Shown here: piece by piece, positions 24,952-32,967 of the stretch | Position numbering within the stretch: position 1 is the first letter of the stretch | How the letters are laid out: the number at the start of each line of letters is the position of its first letter | NCBI GenBank assembly: GCA_035527715.1 | Contig: DATKZY010000035.1 | Location: 1 to 42,871, forward strand | Direction of reading: 5' to 3' | From: DSUN01 sp035527715 | Lineage (GTDB): Bacteria > Planctomycetota > PUPC01 > DSUN01 | Length of the DNA stretch: 42,871 nucleotides | Position numbers and translations under genes: made by a program | The notes under the pieces: generated by a model | Databases searched by the model: none | Told to the model about the DNA's origin: nothing | What the model saw: the letters and a program-made list of their open reading frames with translations, nothing else

Positions 24952-26820
24952 ATGGACGACAAGCTCTCGTACCAGAAGTCGGGCGTGGACATTGACGTGG
25001 CCGATGCGACGAAGCAGGCGATGGCCAGGAGCCTGGAGACCCGCGACCCGCGCGTGCTCAACAAGCTCGGCGCCTTCGCCTCCCTCTTCGACGCCCGCTT
25101 CCCCGACCTCGAGCACCCCGTCCTCGTCCTCAAAATCGAGGAGCCGGGCAGCAAGCAGAAGCTCGCCTTCCAGCACAAACGCCCCGCCGGCATCGCCTAC
25201 GACCTCATCAACCACCTGGTCAACGACATCATCGTCATGGGCGCCCGCCCCCTCGCCGTCCTCGACGTCATCATCTGCGGCAAGATCGAGAAGGAGGTCG
25301 TCTCGCAGTTCGTGGACGCCTTGGCCAAGGCCTGCCGCGAGCAGGACTGCTCGCTCGTGGGCGGCGAGACGAGCGAGCAGCCGGGCGTCGTCGAGGCGGG
25401 CGTCTACGTCCTCGCCGCCAGCATCGTGGGCGTGGCCGACCGCGACAAGGTGATTGACGGCTCGAAGATCGCGGTCGGCGACACCGTGCTCGCCGTCGCC
25501 TCCAACGGCCTGCACACCAACGGCTACTCCCTCGTCCGCGCCCTCATCGCCAGGAAGCCCGATATCCTCGCCAAACAGGTCGCGGGCGAGTCGTTCCTCG
25601 ACGCCATCCTTCGCCCCCACAAGTGCTACTGGCAGCCCTTCCGCGGCCTCTTCGCCTGGCCCGAACTGCACGGCTTGGCCCACATCACCGGCAGCGGCAT
25701 CGCGGGCAACCTCAACCGCATCCTCCCCCCCGGCCTCGACGCCTCGATTGACCTCTCCGCCATCCGCATCCTCCCCATCTTCAAGGCCATCCGCGACGCC
25801 GGCGGAGTTGACGACCCCGACATGCTCCGCACCTTCAACCTCGGCGTCGGCATGACCCTCGTCGTCGCCCCCAGCGCCGTCTCCCGCATGCAATCCCACC
25901 TCGCCGCCAAAGGCTGCGAGAGCTACCCCATCGGCGAGATCGTCAAGGGCAAGCAACAGGTCGCCTACCACGGCGCGCTGCGCTGGCCTGCGAAGGGGGC
26001 AGTTCCGATGAGCGCCCGACGAATCTACGGCATCGACTTCAGCGGGGCGCTCGACGCCGGGCGGAAGATATGGATCACCGGGGCAACCGGCGACGAAGGC
26101 GTCCTGCGGGTCGAGCAAGTGCTTCGCGGGGATGAACTGCCAGGGTCGGCTTCGTCGCGGCCGGCGTGTCTTACGGCGCTTCGGGACTTCATTGGCACAC
26201 AGAAGGACGCCGTATTGGGGCTTGACTTCCCTTTCAGCCTGCCGTTCCGAGTCCTGCCGTCGGGCAGTTGGGAGGAATTCGTCCTCTCGTTCGGGGGACG
26301 ATACGGGGACGAATCCCACTTTCGTGAGTCCTGCCGCCGGGCCGGGCAGGGAGCGGAACTGAGACGCGTCACGGACACCGAGGCCGGAACACCATTCTCC
26401 GCCTACAACCTGCGCCTGTACCGGCAAACGTACTTCGGCATCCACGACGTGTTGTGTCCCCTGGTGCGCGACAAGGCCGCTTGTGTGCTCCCCTTCCATG
26501 AGCCGAAGCCCGGCACGCCGTGGCTTCTGGAAATCTGCCCGGCGTCCACACTGAAGCGGCTGAAGCTCTACGCCCCCTACAAGGGCAAGGGGCCAGCGTT
26601 GCAGGAGGGCCGGGAGCGCATCGTCGAAGCTTTGGAGGCGAAGGGGCTTCTAGCCTTCGCGATGCCGGAGCTGCGAGACAGGCTGGTCCGCAACACCGGG
26701 GGCGATGCGCTGGACAGCGCACTCGCCGCAGTCGCGACCTTCCGAGCGGTCTCCGACCCTGAGTTTCCCGATGGCGCTGGACACGGAGCCTATCTCCTCG
26801 AGGGCTATGTCTATGCATGA
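24952..26820 (+). CDS. purM: PurM (AIR synthetase) fused in frame to a DUF429-like RNase H-fold domain
   Basis: 622 aa from ATG 24952. Residues 1-345 are a complete phosphoribosylformylglycinamidine cyclo-ligase: YQKSGVDIDVADATKQAM, DLINHLVNDIIVMGARPLAV, LVGGETSEQPGVV, VASNGLHTNGYSLVR and HITGSGIAGNLNRILP. PurM makes AIR in purine synthesis and is normally about 345 aa. The frame stays open through RWPAKGAVP into a second domain (353-622) that starts MSARRIYGIDFSGALDAG and has LGLDFPFSLP, WLLEICPASTLKRLK and DALDSALAAVATFRA, matching DUF429 predicted nucleases (acidic residues Asp362 and later). An internal ATG at 26008, with GGGGGC upstream, could start the second domain alone. No role is known for such a fusion. 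Confidence 0.85.
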   Translation: MDDKLSYQKSGVDIDVADATKQAMARSLETRDPRVLNKLGAFASLFDARFPDLEHPVLVLKIEEPGSKQKLAFQHKRPAGIAYDLINHLVNDIIVMGARPLAVLDVIICGKIEKEVVSQFVDALAKACREQDCSLVGGETSEQPGVVEAGVYVLAASIVGVADRDKVIDGSKIAVGDTVLAVASNGLHTNGYSLVRALIARKPDILAKQVAGESFLDAILRPHKCYWQPFRGLFAWPELHGLAHITGSGIAGNLNRILPPGLDASIDLSAIRILPIFKAIRDAGGVDDPDMLRTFNLGVGMTLVVAPSAVSRMQSHLAAKGCESYPIGEIVKGKQQVAYHGALRWPAKGAVPMSARRIYGIDFSGALDAGRKIWITGATGDEGVLRVEQVLRGDELPGSASSRPACLTALRDFIGTQKDAVLGLDFPFSLPFRVLPSGSWEEFVLSFGGRYGDESHFRESCRRAGQGAELRRVTDTEAGTPFSAYNLRLYRQTYFGIHDVLCPLVRDKAACVLPFHEPKPGTPWLLEICPASTLKRLKLYAPYKGKGPALQEGRERIVEALEAKGLLAFAMPELRDRLVRNTGGDALDSALAAVATFRAVSDPEFPDGAGHGAYLLEGYVYA

Positions 26821-26826
26821 GCCTGT

Positions 26827-26855
26827 GGGGAGAGGCGGACGCACTGCCTCTCCCC
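26827..26855 (+). terminator. Stem-loop after the purM fusion gene
   Basis: GGGGAGAGGC / GCCTCTCCCC, 10 perfect pairs, 9-nt loop, followed by TCTTCC. The T-run is weak, but position (6 nt after the stop) and stem strength fit an intrinsic terminator. Confidence 0.55.
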
Positions 26856-26951
26856 TCTTCCGATGTGGCCGAACCCGGCTCGGCGCTGGAATGTCGGGCC
26901 GGGGTGGTGTAGAATACGGTAGTGGGAGCGGCGATGGCCAGGAGGCCCGCA

Positions 26952-27389
26952 ATGGCCAGGAGCAAGCGAGATATGGGAAGGACGTTCGTGGATGTCGAGG
27001 TGGCGAACTGCTACGATCTCGATGCCCGGGAGAGCGGCGGCAACGGGCGCACGAGGGTGAGGAAGCTGAAGGTTCGCGCTCTCGTGGATACTGGCTCCGC
27101 CCTCTTGTGTCTGCCCGCGGCGGACATCCGCAAGCTGGGCCTGCGCCGGGATAGGTCTACAACGGTCCGCACGGCGAACGGGGTGGTTGAGCGCAGCATC
27201 TATCGGGCGGTGCAGATCACGATCCTCGGGCGGCATTGCATCGCGGAAGTGATGGAGATTCCCAAAGACGTCCCACCCCTCCTCGGCTTCATCCCACTGG
27301 AGAGCCTGGACCTGGTGGTCAATCCCAAGTCGAACCAGGTCACACATAACCCCGAGAACGGGGGGAAGTATACGCTCGACCTGTTGTGA
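26952..27389 (+). CDS. Retropepsin-like (clan AA) aspartic protease
   Basis: 145 aa from ATG 26952, placed 6 nt after a perfect AGGAGG; earlier in-frame starts have none. The core motif LKVRALVDTGSALLCLP gives catalytic Asp46-Thr-Gly, followed by VRTANGVVERSIY (flap-like strand) and PPLLGFIPLESLDLVV (the hydrophobic LLG-type end of retropepsins). One domain, so it must act as a dimer. No signal peptide. Bacterial single-domain relatives exist, mostly of unknown substrate. The gene ends 7 bp before the next glycosidase gene, so the two may be co-transcribed; a functional link is not evident. Confidence 0.8.
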   Translation: MARSKRDMGRTFVDVEVANCYDLDARESGGNGRTRVRKLKVRALVDTGSALLCLPAADIRKLGLRRDRSTTVRTANGVVERSIYRAVQITILGRHCIAEVMEIPKDVPPLLGFIPLESLDLVVNPKSNQVTHNPENGGKYTLDLL

Positions 27390-27396
27390 GGGTGGG

Positions 27397-29823
27397 ATGA
27401 GAGCCGCACCTTTCGCCCTGATTCTCGCCTTGTCGCCCATCGCTATCGCGATGGAGCCTTGCCGCATCGAGGTGGTGGAGAAGGGGAGCGGATGGGCCGT
27501 GCCGCTGGTGGAACTGCGGTCGACGCATCAGGCGCGATTCGTGTCCGACAACGCGGGGGTGATCGCGTTCGACCTGCCCGAGCTGATGGGGCGCGAGACG
27601 TGGTTCGATGTGATCGGCCACGGCTACGAGGCGCCGAAGGACGGCTTCGGCTATCGCGGCGTCCGCCTGAAGCCCGAGCCAGGCAAGACGCTCAAGGTCG
27701 AGGTGACCCGCACGATCATCGCGAAACGCCTCGGCCGTCTCACGGGCGGCGGACTCTTCGCCGAGAGCCAGAAGACGGGGCGGGAGGGCGATTGGGCCGA
27801 ATCGGGCGTGCTCGGCTGCGACAGCGTGCAGAACGCCGTGTATCGCGGCAAGCTCTTCTGGGCGTGGGGCGACACGACGCTGGCACACTATCCGCTCGGC
27901 ATCTTCCACACGAGCAGCGCAACGACGGCCGTGCAGCCGCTCGCGTCGTTCGAGCCGCCCGTGCGGGTGAAGTTCGACTACTTTCGCGAGGCGAACGGCC
28001 GCCCCCGCGGCGTGGCGAAGATGCCGGGCAGCGGCCCGACGTGGCTGAGCGGCTACACGAGCCTGCCCGACAAGAGCGGTACGCCACGCCTCGTCGCCAC
28101 CTACGTGAAGATCAAGCCGCCGCTCGAAGCCTACGAATCCGGCCTGTGCGTGTGGAACGAGGCCACCGCGAGCTTTGAGCGGCATCGCGTGATCTGGACG
28201 AAGTCCGCCGCCGTGCCCAAGCAGCCGCCCGTGCCCGACGGGCATCCCGCCATCTGGAAGGACGGGCAAGGCAAGGAGTGGGTGCTCTTCGGCAATCCGC
28301 TGCCCACCCTGCGCTGCCCCGCGACATTCGAGGCGTGGCAAGACCCTGCCCAATGGGAGGCGCTCAAGCCGCAGGAGAGCCTTGCCGCCGCAACCGACGG
28401 CAAGCCCGTGAAGCCGCACACAGGCTCAATCGCGTGGAACGCCTTCCGCAAGCGGTGGGTGACGGTGTTCATGCAGGCATTCGGCAAGCCGTCGGTCTTC
28501 GGCGAGTTGTGGTATGCCGAGGCCGAATCGCCGACCGGCCCGTGGGGCAAGGCCGTGAAGGTGCTCAGCCACGACAACTACACCTTCTACAACCCACGGC
28601 TGCACCCCGAGTTCACCCCCGCCGACTCGCCGATTCTGCTCTTCGAGGGGACGTATACCCAGCAGTTCGCCGACCGTCCGCACCCGACGCCGCGGTACGA
28701 CTACAACCAGATCCTCTACCGATTGGACCTCGACGACCCGGCCCTGAAGCCGGCGCAGGGCGCGCCCGCGGAGAAGCCGACGGCATCGGGTCTGGCCCCC
28801 GTGCGCGTGAGCGACGACGGGCGGGACTTCGCCGTCGGCGACACGGGCCAGCCGTTTCGCGCGTGGGGCGTCAACTACGACCACGACGCTGCCGGCCGCC
28901 TCCTCGAGGACTACTGGCTGAGCGAGTGGGCCACGGTCGTCGAAGACTTCCGCGAGATGAAGGCTCTGGGCGCCAACGTCGTGCGAGTTCACCTCCAGGT
29001 CGGCCGCTTCCTGGACGGGCCTGACCGGCCCAACCCCGCGGCCATCAAGCAGCTCGCACGCCTCATCGCGCTGGCCGAGGAAACGGGCCTCTACCTCGAC
29101 GTCACCGGCCTTGGCTGCTACCACAAGAAGGACGTGCCGGCGTGGTACGACGCGCTCGATGAGGCGAAGCGCTGGGATGCTCAGGCCGCGTTTTGGGAGG
29201 CCGTGGCGAAGACCTGCGCGGGAAGCCCTGCCGTGTTCTGCTACGACCTGATGAACGAGCCCGTGCTGCCTGGCGCGGGGAAGAGGGAGACCGAGTGGTT
29301 GCTCGGCGAGTTCGGCGGGAAGCACTTCGTGCAGCGCATCGCGCTCGACCTCGCGGGCCGCACGAGAGAGCAGGTGGCCAAGGCGTGGGTGGACAAGCTG
29401 GTCGCCGCGGTCCGCAAGCACGACGCCCGCCACATGGTCACCGTCGGGGTGATTCCCTGGGCGCTCGTTTTCCCCGGGGCCAAGCCGCTCTTCTACGCCC
29501 AGAAGGTGGGCGGAAGGCTTGATTTCGTGAGCGTTCACTTCTACCCCGAGAAGGGCGCGGTGGCGAAGGCGCTCAAGGCCCTCGCCGTCTACGATGTGGG
29601 CAAGCCGCTCGTTGTGGAGGAGATGTTCCCGCTGAAGTGCAGCGTGGAGGAGCTGGACGCCTTCGTCGAGGGCTCGCGCAAGACCGCGGATGGCTGGATC
29701 GGCTTCTACTGGGGCAGGACCGCCGACGAGTATGCCCGAGGAGAGCCCGACCTCGCGGGCGCACTGACGCGCGGCTGGCTGAAGTACTTCCGAGCGAAGG
29801 CCACAGAGATGACGCCGCGCTGA
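27397..29823 (+). CDS. Secreted two-module protein: beta-propeller (DUF4185/GH43-like) plus GH5-like glycosidase
   Basis: 808 aa, signal peptide MRAAPFALILALSPIAIAM. A small beta-sandwich (about 20-110) is followed by a propeller-like module (about 115-455: YRGKLFWAWGDTTLAHYPLG, VLSHDNYTFYNPRLHPEF, SPILLFEGTYTQQFAD), reminiscent of DUF4185/GH43-like proteins. From about 470 there is a GH5/cellulase-type TIM barrel (RAWGVNYDHDAA, MKALGANVVRVHLQVGRF). Candidate acid/base Glu621 lies in YDLMNEPVLPG and nucleophile Glu741/742 in PLVVEEMFPLK. It is a probable extracellular or periplasmic polysaccharide hydrolase; the first module may bind or cut side chains. The GH family assignment of the second module is good, that of the first weak. 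No terminator was seen in the 29824-30004 gap. Confidence 0.78.
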   Translation: MRAAPFALILALSPIAIAMEPCRIEVVEKGSGWAVPLVELRSTHQARFVSDNAGVIAFDLPELMGRETWFDVIGHGYEAPKDGFGYRGVRLKPEPGKTLKVEVTRTIIAKRLGRLTGGGLFAESQKTGREGDWAESGVLGCDSVQNAVYRGKLFWAWGDTTLAHYPLGIFHTSSATTAVQPLASFEPPVRVKFDYFREANGRPRGVAKMPGSGPTWLSGYTSLPDKSGTPRLVATYVKIKPPLEAYESGLCVWNEATASFERHRVIWTKSAAVPKQPPVPDGHPAIWKDGQGKEWVLFGNPLPTLRCPATFEAWQDPAQWEALKPQESLAAATDGKPVKPHTGSIAWNAFRKRWVTVFMQAFGKPSVFGELWYAEAESPTGPWGKAVKVLSHDNYTFYNPRLHPEFTPADSPILLFEGTYTQQFADRPHPTPRYDYNQILYRLDLDDPALKPAQGAPAEKPTASGLAPVRVSDDGRDFAVGDTGQPFRAWGVNYDHDAAGRLLEDYWLSEWATVVEDFREMKALGANVVRVHLQVGRFLDGPDRPNPAAIKQLARLIALAEETGLYLDVTGLGCYHKKDVPAWYDALDEAKRWDAQAAFWEAVAKTCAGSPAVFCYDLMNEPVLPGAGKRETEWLLGEFGGKHFVQRIALDLAGRTREQVAKAWVDKLVAAVRKHDARHMVTVGVIPWALVFPGAKPLFYAQKVGGRLDFVSVHFYPEKGAVAKALKALAVYDVGKPLVVEEMFPLKCSVEELDAFVEGSRKTADGWIGFYWGRTADEYARGEPDLAGALTRGWLKYFRAKATEMTPR

Positions 29824-29881
29824 GCCCGCGCCCTCGATGACCCGGCCCTCGATCCGGCACAGTGAGCGGCAGGGCGCGCGC

Positions 29882-29910
29882 TTGCATGGGCCTGCCCGTT
29901 GGGGTATCAT
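29882..29910 (+). promoter_or_regulatory. Promoter of the zinc-ribbon/SHOCT membrane-protein gene
   Basis: TTGCAT, 17-bp spacer, TATCAT; about 90 nt before the start codon. Confidence 0.45.
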
Positions 29911-30004
29911 CTGGGCGCGCCGAGCAGTTGGCCGCCAGCTCGGCGCAACGGACTCGTGAGGGCGTTATCGCGGCGGCCGCGTCTTCCATCCGTGGGGATT
30001 CGCC

Positions 30005-31657
30005 ATGCCAATCCAGTTCACATGCGAGTGCGGGAAGGTGCTGGTCGCGCAGGACGGCATGCAGGGTCACCGGGGCAAGTGCCCGGCGTGCCAGCGCAAG
30101 TTCACCATCCCCTCTGGCTCGGAGGAGAGCGCCGGCGCCGCGCCGCCCTCGGCCCCGCCGCCGATGGGCGGGCCTCCGGCGCCGCCGTCGCCGCCCCCCC
30201 CGATGAGCGGGCCTCCGGCGCCGCCGTCGGCGCCTCCGCCGATGAGCGCGCCTCCGGCGCCGCCGTCGGCGCCTCCGCCGATGGGCGGGCCTCCGGCGCC
30301 ACCCTCGGCGCGCCCGCCGATGGGCGGGCCTCCGACGCCACCCTCGGCGCCTCCGCCGATGAGCGCGCCTCCGGCGCCGCCGTTGGCCCCCCTGCCGCTG
30401 GGTGCGCCCCGCGTGCCAGCTTCGGCGCCCCCGCCGCCGAGCCGACCTCCGGCGCCGCCCGCGCCCCCGCCGCCAGGGCCCTTTGCCCCGCCGGCACCGG
30501 CCCGCGCGGCGGCCTATCCGGCGGCTCCCATGCCGGCGCCGCCGTCGTGGCCGCCGGCGCCAGGCGCTCCGGCCCAGGCGCCGGGCGAGTACGAAGGCGC
30601 CCGCACGCGCGGAATCCTGTTCCTGGGGATCATACTGGTGCTCGGCTGTGTCGTTCCTCTGATCCGGCCTGGGATGGGCAAGACGGAGGTTGAGTTTAGG
30701 AACTTCACTGTCCTTGGAGAGGAGGGCACCGCCTTCCTGGCGAAGCTTCTATTCCTCTGGCCGGGCATCGCGGGCCTCGTGGCGATCGTCCTCGCGTTCG
30801 CGATGCGAAATGTCGTGCGCTCCATCATCCTGATGGCGCTGGGCATCGCAGCCTTCGTGCTGCCTCTGCTGGATGAGAATGTGGGCGGGGTGCGGGGGCT
30901 GGTGGTTCTCCTCGGACCCGGCGCGAGCATTGCCCTTGTGTGCACCCTCTTGGGCACGGCAGTGCTGTACGCAGGCTGCCGTTCGCGCTGCTTCCGGCCA
31001 TGGAGCCGGGCAGCCGCCATCATCGGGGCGATCGGCGGCGTTGTGTACATCGTCTCCCTCGTACTCCCAGAAAGGTCAGGAGGCGACATCGGGATCGTGC
31101 AGCAGTTCAAGATGCTGGACACCCGAAGGGTGTTGGTCGAGGGCATTGTCCAACTCGCGGCCACAGGGCTCGCCGTGGTGGCATCCGTCCTGTGCTTCAT
31201 CAACATCCCCCTTGCGCCCAAGGGGCAGAAAGTGGGACGCACCGCGTTCTGGCTGCTGTTTGTGAGCTTGTTGCTGGGCTATTACGGCATGGCCTTCGTC
31301 ACCGGCCTTCAAGGGGGAGATGCCCCCGCCGAGTTGATCCCGGCCATTCTTGTGGCGACGCTGAAGATGGTGAGCTGCGTCCTGGGGACTGTGCTCCTGG
31401 TGGCTGTGGGCCTGGCGGACCTGATCGTGAACGTGAGCGGGGGCGGAGCGCCGGCGGCGGCCGCGGGCGGCCCGCCGCTCTACTCGCCGCGGCCTGCGGC
31501 CCCCTACGGCGGGCCTTCGCCCTACGCCGGCGCGCCGGCGGCCCCGCAGGACGACTCGAGCGCGCGGCTCCAGCGCCTGCACGACATGTTCGCTCGCGGC
31601 CTCATCTCGCCCGCGGAGTACGAGCAGAAGAAGAACGAAATCCTGTCCCGCATGTGA
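30005..31657 (+). CDS. Zinc-ribbon, proline-repeat, multi-pass membrane protein with C-terminal SHOCT domain
   Basis: 550 aa from ATG 30005. Residues 1-35 are a zinc ribbon (Cys7, Cys9, Cys26, Cys29: FTCECGK ... KCPACQRKF) of the kind planctomycetes place at N-termini. About 50-155 is a tandem Pro-rich repeat (PPMGGPPAPPSAP). Five to seven hydrophobic segments follow (about 205-480), separated by short loops. The end (LQRLHDMFARGLISPAEYEQ then KKNEILSRM) is a clear SHOCT domain, a short helical pair found at C-termini of many bacterial membrane proteins and thought to mediate oligomerisation or targeting. Function unknown. The repeat region is likely to vary in length between strains. Confidence 0.78.
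   Translation: MPIQFTCECGKVLVAQDGMQGHRGKCPACQRKFTIPSGSEESAGAAPPSAPPPMGGPPAPPSPPPPMSGPPAPPSAPPPMSAPPAPPSAPPPMGGPPAPPSARPPMGGPPTPPSAPPPMSAPPAPPLAPLPLGAPRVPASAPPPPSRPPAPPAPPPPGPFAPPAPARAAAYPAAPMPAPPSWPPAPGAPAQAPGEYEGARTRGILFLGIILVLGCVVPLIRPGMGKTEVEFRNFTVLGEEGTAFLAKLLFLWPGIAGLVAIVLAFAMRNVVRSIILMALGIAAFVLPLLDENVGGVRGLVVLLGPGASIALVCTLLGTAVLYAGCRSRCFRPWSRAAAIIGAIGGVVYIVSLVLPERSGGDIGIVQQFKMLDTRRVLVEGIVQLAATGLAVVASVLCFINIPLAPKGQKVGRTAFWLLFVSLLLGYYGMAFVTGLQGGDAPAELIPAILVATLKMVSCVLGTVLLVAVGLADLIVNVSGGGAPAAAAGGPPLYSPRPAAPYGGPSPYAGAPAAPQDDSSARLQRLHDMFARGLISPAEYEQKKNEILSRM
30155..30466 (+). repeat. 39-bp coding tandem repeat, about eight units
   Basis: Each unit encodes 13 residues of the form PPM(G/S)(G/A)PPAPPSAP. 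The first six units (to about 30388) are well conserved at DNA level; the last two are degenerate (LPLGAPRVPASAP, PPPSRPPAPPAPP). Confidence 0.85.
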
Positions 31658-31666
31658 GCGGTCAAG

Positions 31667-31706
31667 GGGGGAAGGAACCTTTCTTGGAAGAACGGTTCCT
31701 TCCCCC
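31667..31706. terminator. Stem-loop between convergent genes (left)
   Basis: GGGGGAAGGAACC / GGTTCCTTCCCCC, 13 perfect pairs, 14-nt loop, 10 nt after the SHOCT-protein stop. It may serve both strands. An 8-bp stem (AAGAACTT / AAGTTCTT, 31722-31753) lies next to it. Confidence 0.55.
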
Positions 31707-31763
31707 AGCCCCCTTCCTCCAAAGAACTTCTGCACTGCAATGTGAAAGTTCTTGAAGAGGGGT

Positions 31764-31800
31764 CTGGGGAGGAACTGTCTCTCAAGAAGTTCCTCCCCAG
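31764..31800. terminator. Stem-loop between convergent genes (right)
   Basis: CTGGGGAGGAACT / AGTTCCTCCCCAG, 13 perfect pairs, 11-nt loop, 8 bp beyond the epimerase stop. The GGAGGAAC/GGAAGGAAC cores relate it to the left stem, so the whole 31667-31800 block is probably a repeat element acting as terminator. Confidence 0.55.
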
Positions 31801-31807
31801 CTCTTCT

Positions 31808-32887
31808 TCACGCTCTTGGCAGGAGGCCGAGGCCGGGACGGGTGGGGAGGACCAGGCGGCCGCGGTCGTCGAGGCCCACGCCGTCGTACGGGTCGTTGGC
31901 GATGAGCAGGTGGCCGTCGAGGTCCGCGTAGTCCGCCAAGGGGCTGAGGTGGGCGGCGGCGGTGATGGCGACCGAGCTTTCGATGAAGCAGCCGAGCATC
32001 ACCTTGAGCCCGAGCGAGCGGGCGAGGCCGATCATCCTGTAGGCCTCGCCCAGCCCCCCGCACTTCATCAGCTTGATGTTGATGCCGTCCACCGCACCGG
32101 CCAAGGCGGGGATGTCCTCGCTCGTCGTCACGCTCTCGTCCACGATGATGGGCGTCGAGACGGCCTCGCGGATGCGCCGGAGCCCGTCCACGTCGCCCGG
32201 CGGGATGGGTTGCTCGACGAACTCGATGCCGAAGGGCTCGAGGGCGCGGATGTTGGCGATGGCCTGCTCGACCGTCCAGCCCGCGTTGGCGTCCACCCGC
32301 AGCGGCTTGTCGGTCACGGCGCGGATGCCCTCGAGGATTTCGGCGTCGCGGCCCGTGCCGACCTTGATCTTCAGCAGCGGATAGCGCTCGGCCTCGCGCA
32401 CCTTCGCCTGCATTTCGGCGATTGGGGCGATCCCGATGGTGAACGACGTGACGGGAGCCTTCGCCGGGTCGGCCCCGAAGAGGCGCCAGAGCGGCTCGCC
32501 CACCATCTGCCCCACGAGGTCGTGGAACGCGATGTCGAGCGCCCCGACCGCCCCGCGCACGGCCCTTACCTCGGGCGGAAGAGCGTCGAGGAGATCGCGG
32601 ATTGCGGAATGCGGATTGCGGAATGAAGAGGCGCGAGTGGCCGTGAATTCGTCGATGGGCGCGGAAAAGGCCGGATGCGCGGCGAGCCAGTCGCAGAAGA
32701 ACTCGACCGCTGAATGCACACGATCGTGGTCTTCGCCGCGGTAGTCGTTGGGGTGGGCCTCGCCGAGGCCGGTGAAGCCGCCGTGCTCGACGGCGACGAG
32801 CACGTTCTCCGCCACGTCGGTCGCCGACCGGCTGATGCGGAACGTGTGGCGCAGCGTCAGGTCGTAATCGCGGCAGGTGACGTGCAT
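31808..32887 (-). CDS. Enolase-superfamily dipeptide / N-acetyl-D-Glu epimerase (Ala-Glu epimerase type)
   Basis: 359 aa from ATG 32887. All catalytic marks of the muconate-lactonising subgroup are present: Lys173-x-Lys175 (LLKIKVGTG), metal ligands Asp199, Glu225 and Asp250 (RVDANAGW, EFVEQPIPP, IIVDES), the opposite Lys272 (INIKLMK) and the DxD motif Asp322-Leu-Asp324 of Ala-Glu dipeptide epimerases. It interconverts L-Ala-D/L-Glu in murein recycling, or N-acetyl-D/L-Glu in the DgcA type. With a DUF1611 gene 1.5 kb upstream on the same strand the DgcA role is plausible. A 14-nt tandem repeat encodes the extra stretch SFRNPHSAIRDL at about 88-99 in the capping domain. Confidence 0.88.
   Translation of the reverse strand: MHVTCRDYDLTLRHTFRISRSATDVAENVLVAVEHGGFTGLGEAHPNDYRGEDHDRVHSAVEFFCDWLAAHPAFSAPIDEFTATRASSFRNPHSAIRDLLDALPPEVRAVRGAVGALDIAFHDLVGQMVGEPLWRLFGADPAKAPVTSFTIGIAPIAEMQAKVREAERYPLLKIKVGTGRDAEILEGIRAVTDKPLRVDANAGWTVEQAIANIRALEPFGIEFVEQPIPPGDVDGLRRIREAVSTPIIVDESVTTSEDIPALAGAVDGINIKLMKCGGLGEAYRMIGLARSLGLKVMLGCFIESSVAITAAAHLSPLADYADLDGHLLIANDPYDGVGLDDRGRLVLPTRPGLGLLPRA
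32598..32626 (+). repeat. 14-nt tandem microrepeat inside the epimerase gene
   Basis: GCGGATTGCGGAAT occurs twice in a row, plus one base. Read from the minus strand it encodes FRNPHSAIR, in frame, in a loop of the N-terminal capping domain. Other copies are not visible in the window. Confidence 0.65.
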
Positions 32888-32967
32888 CCCCCCATTCTAG
32901 CCCGCGACGACCTTCGGCGCAAAGGCGGGCGTGGGCGCCGATGGGCGCCCGACACCGGCCGGCCCCC

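Noticed and set aside
26008..26820. DUF429 domain as a separate gene
   Set aside because: Kept as one fusion because the frame is open with no stop codon from purM; the internal ATG with GGGGGC upstream remains a possible second start and is noted in the entry.
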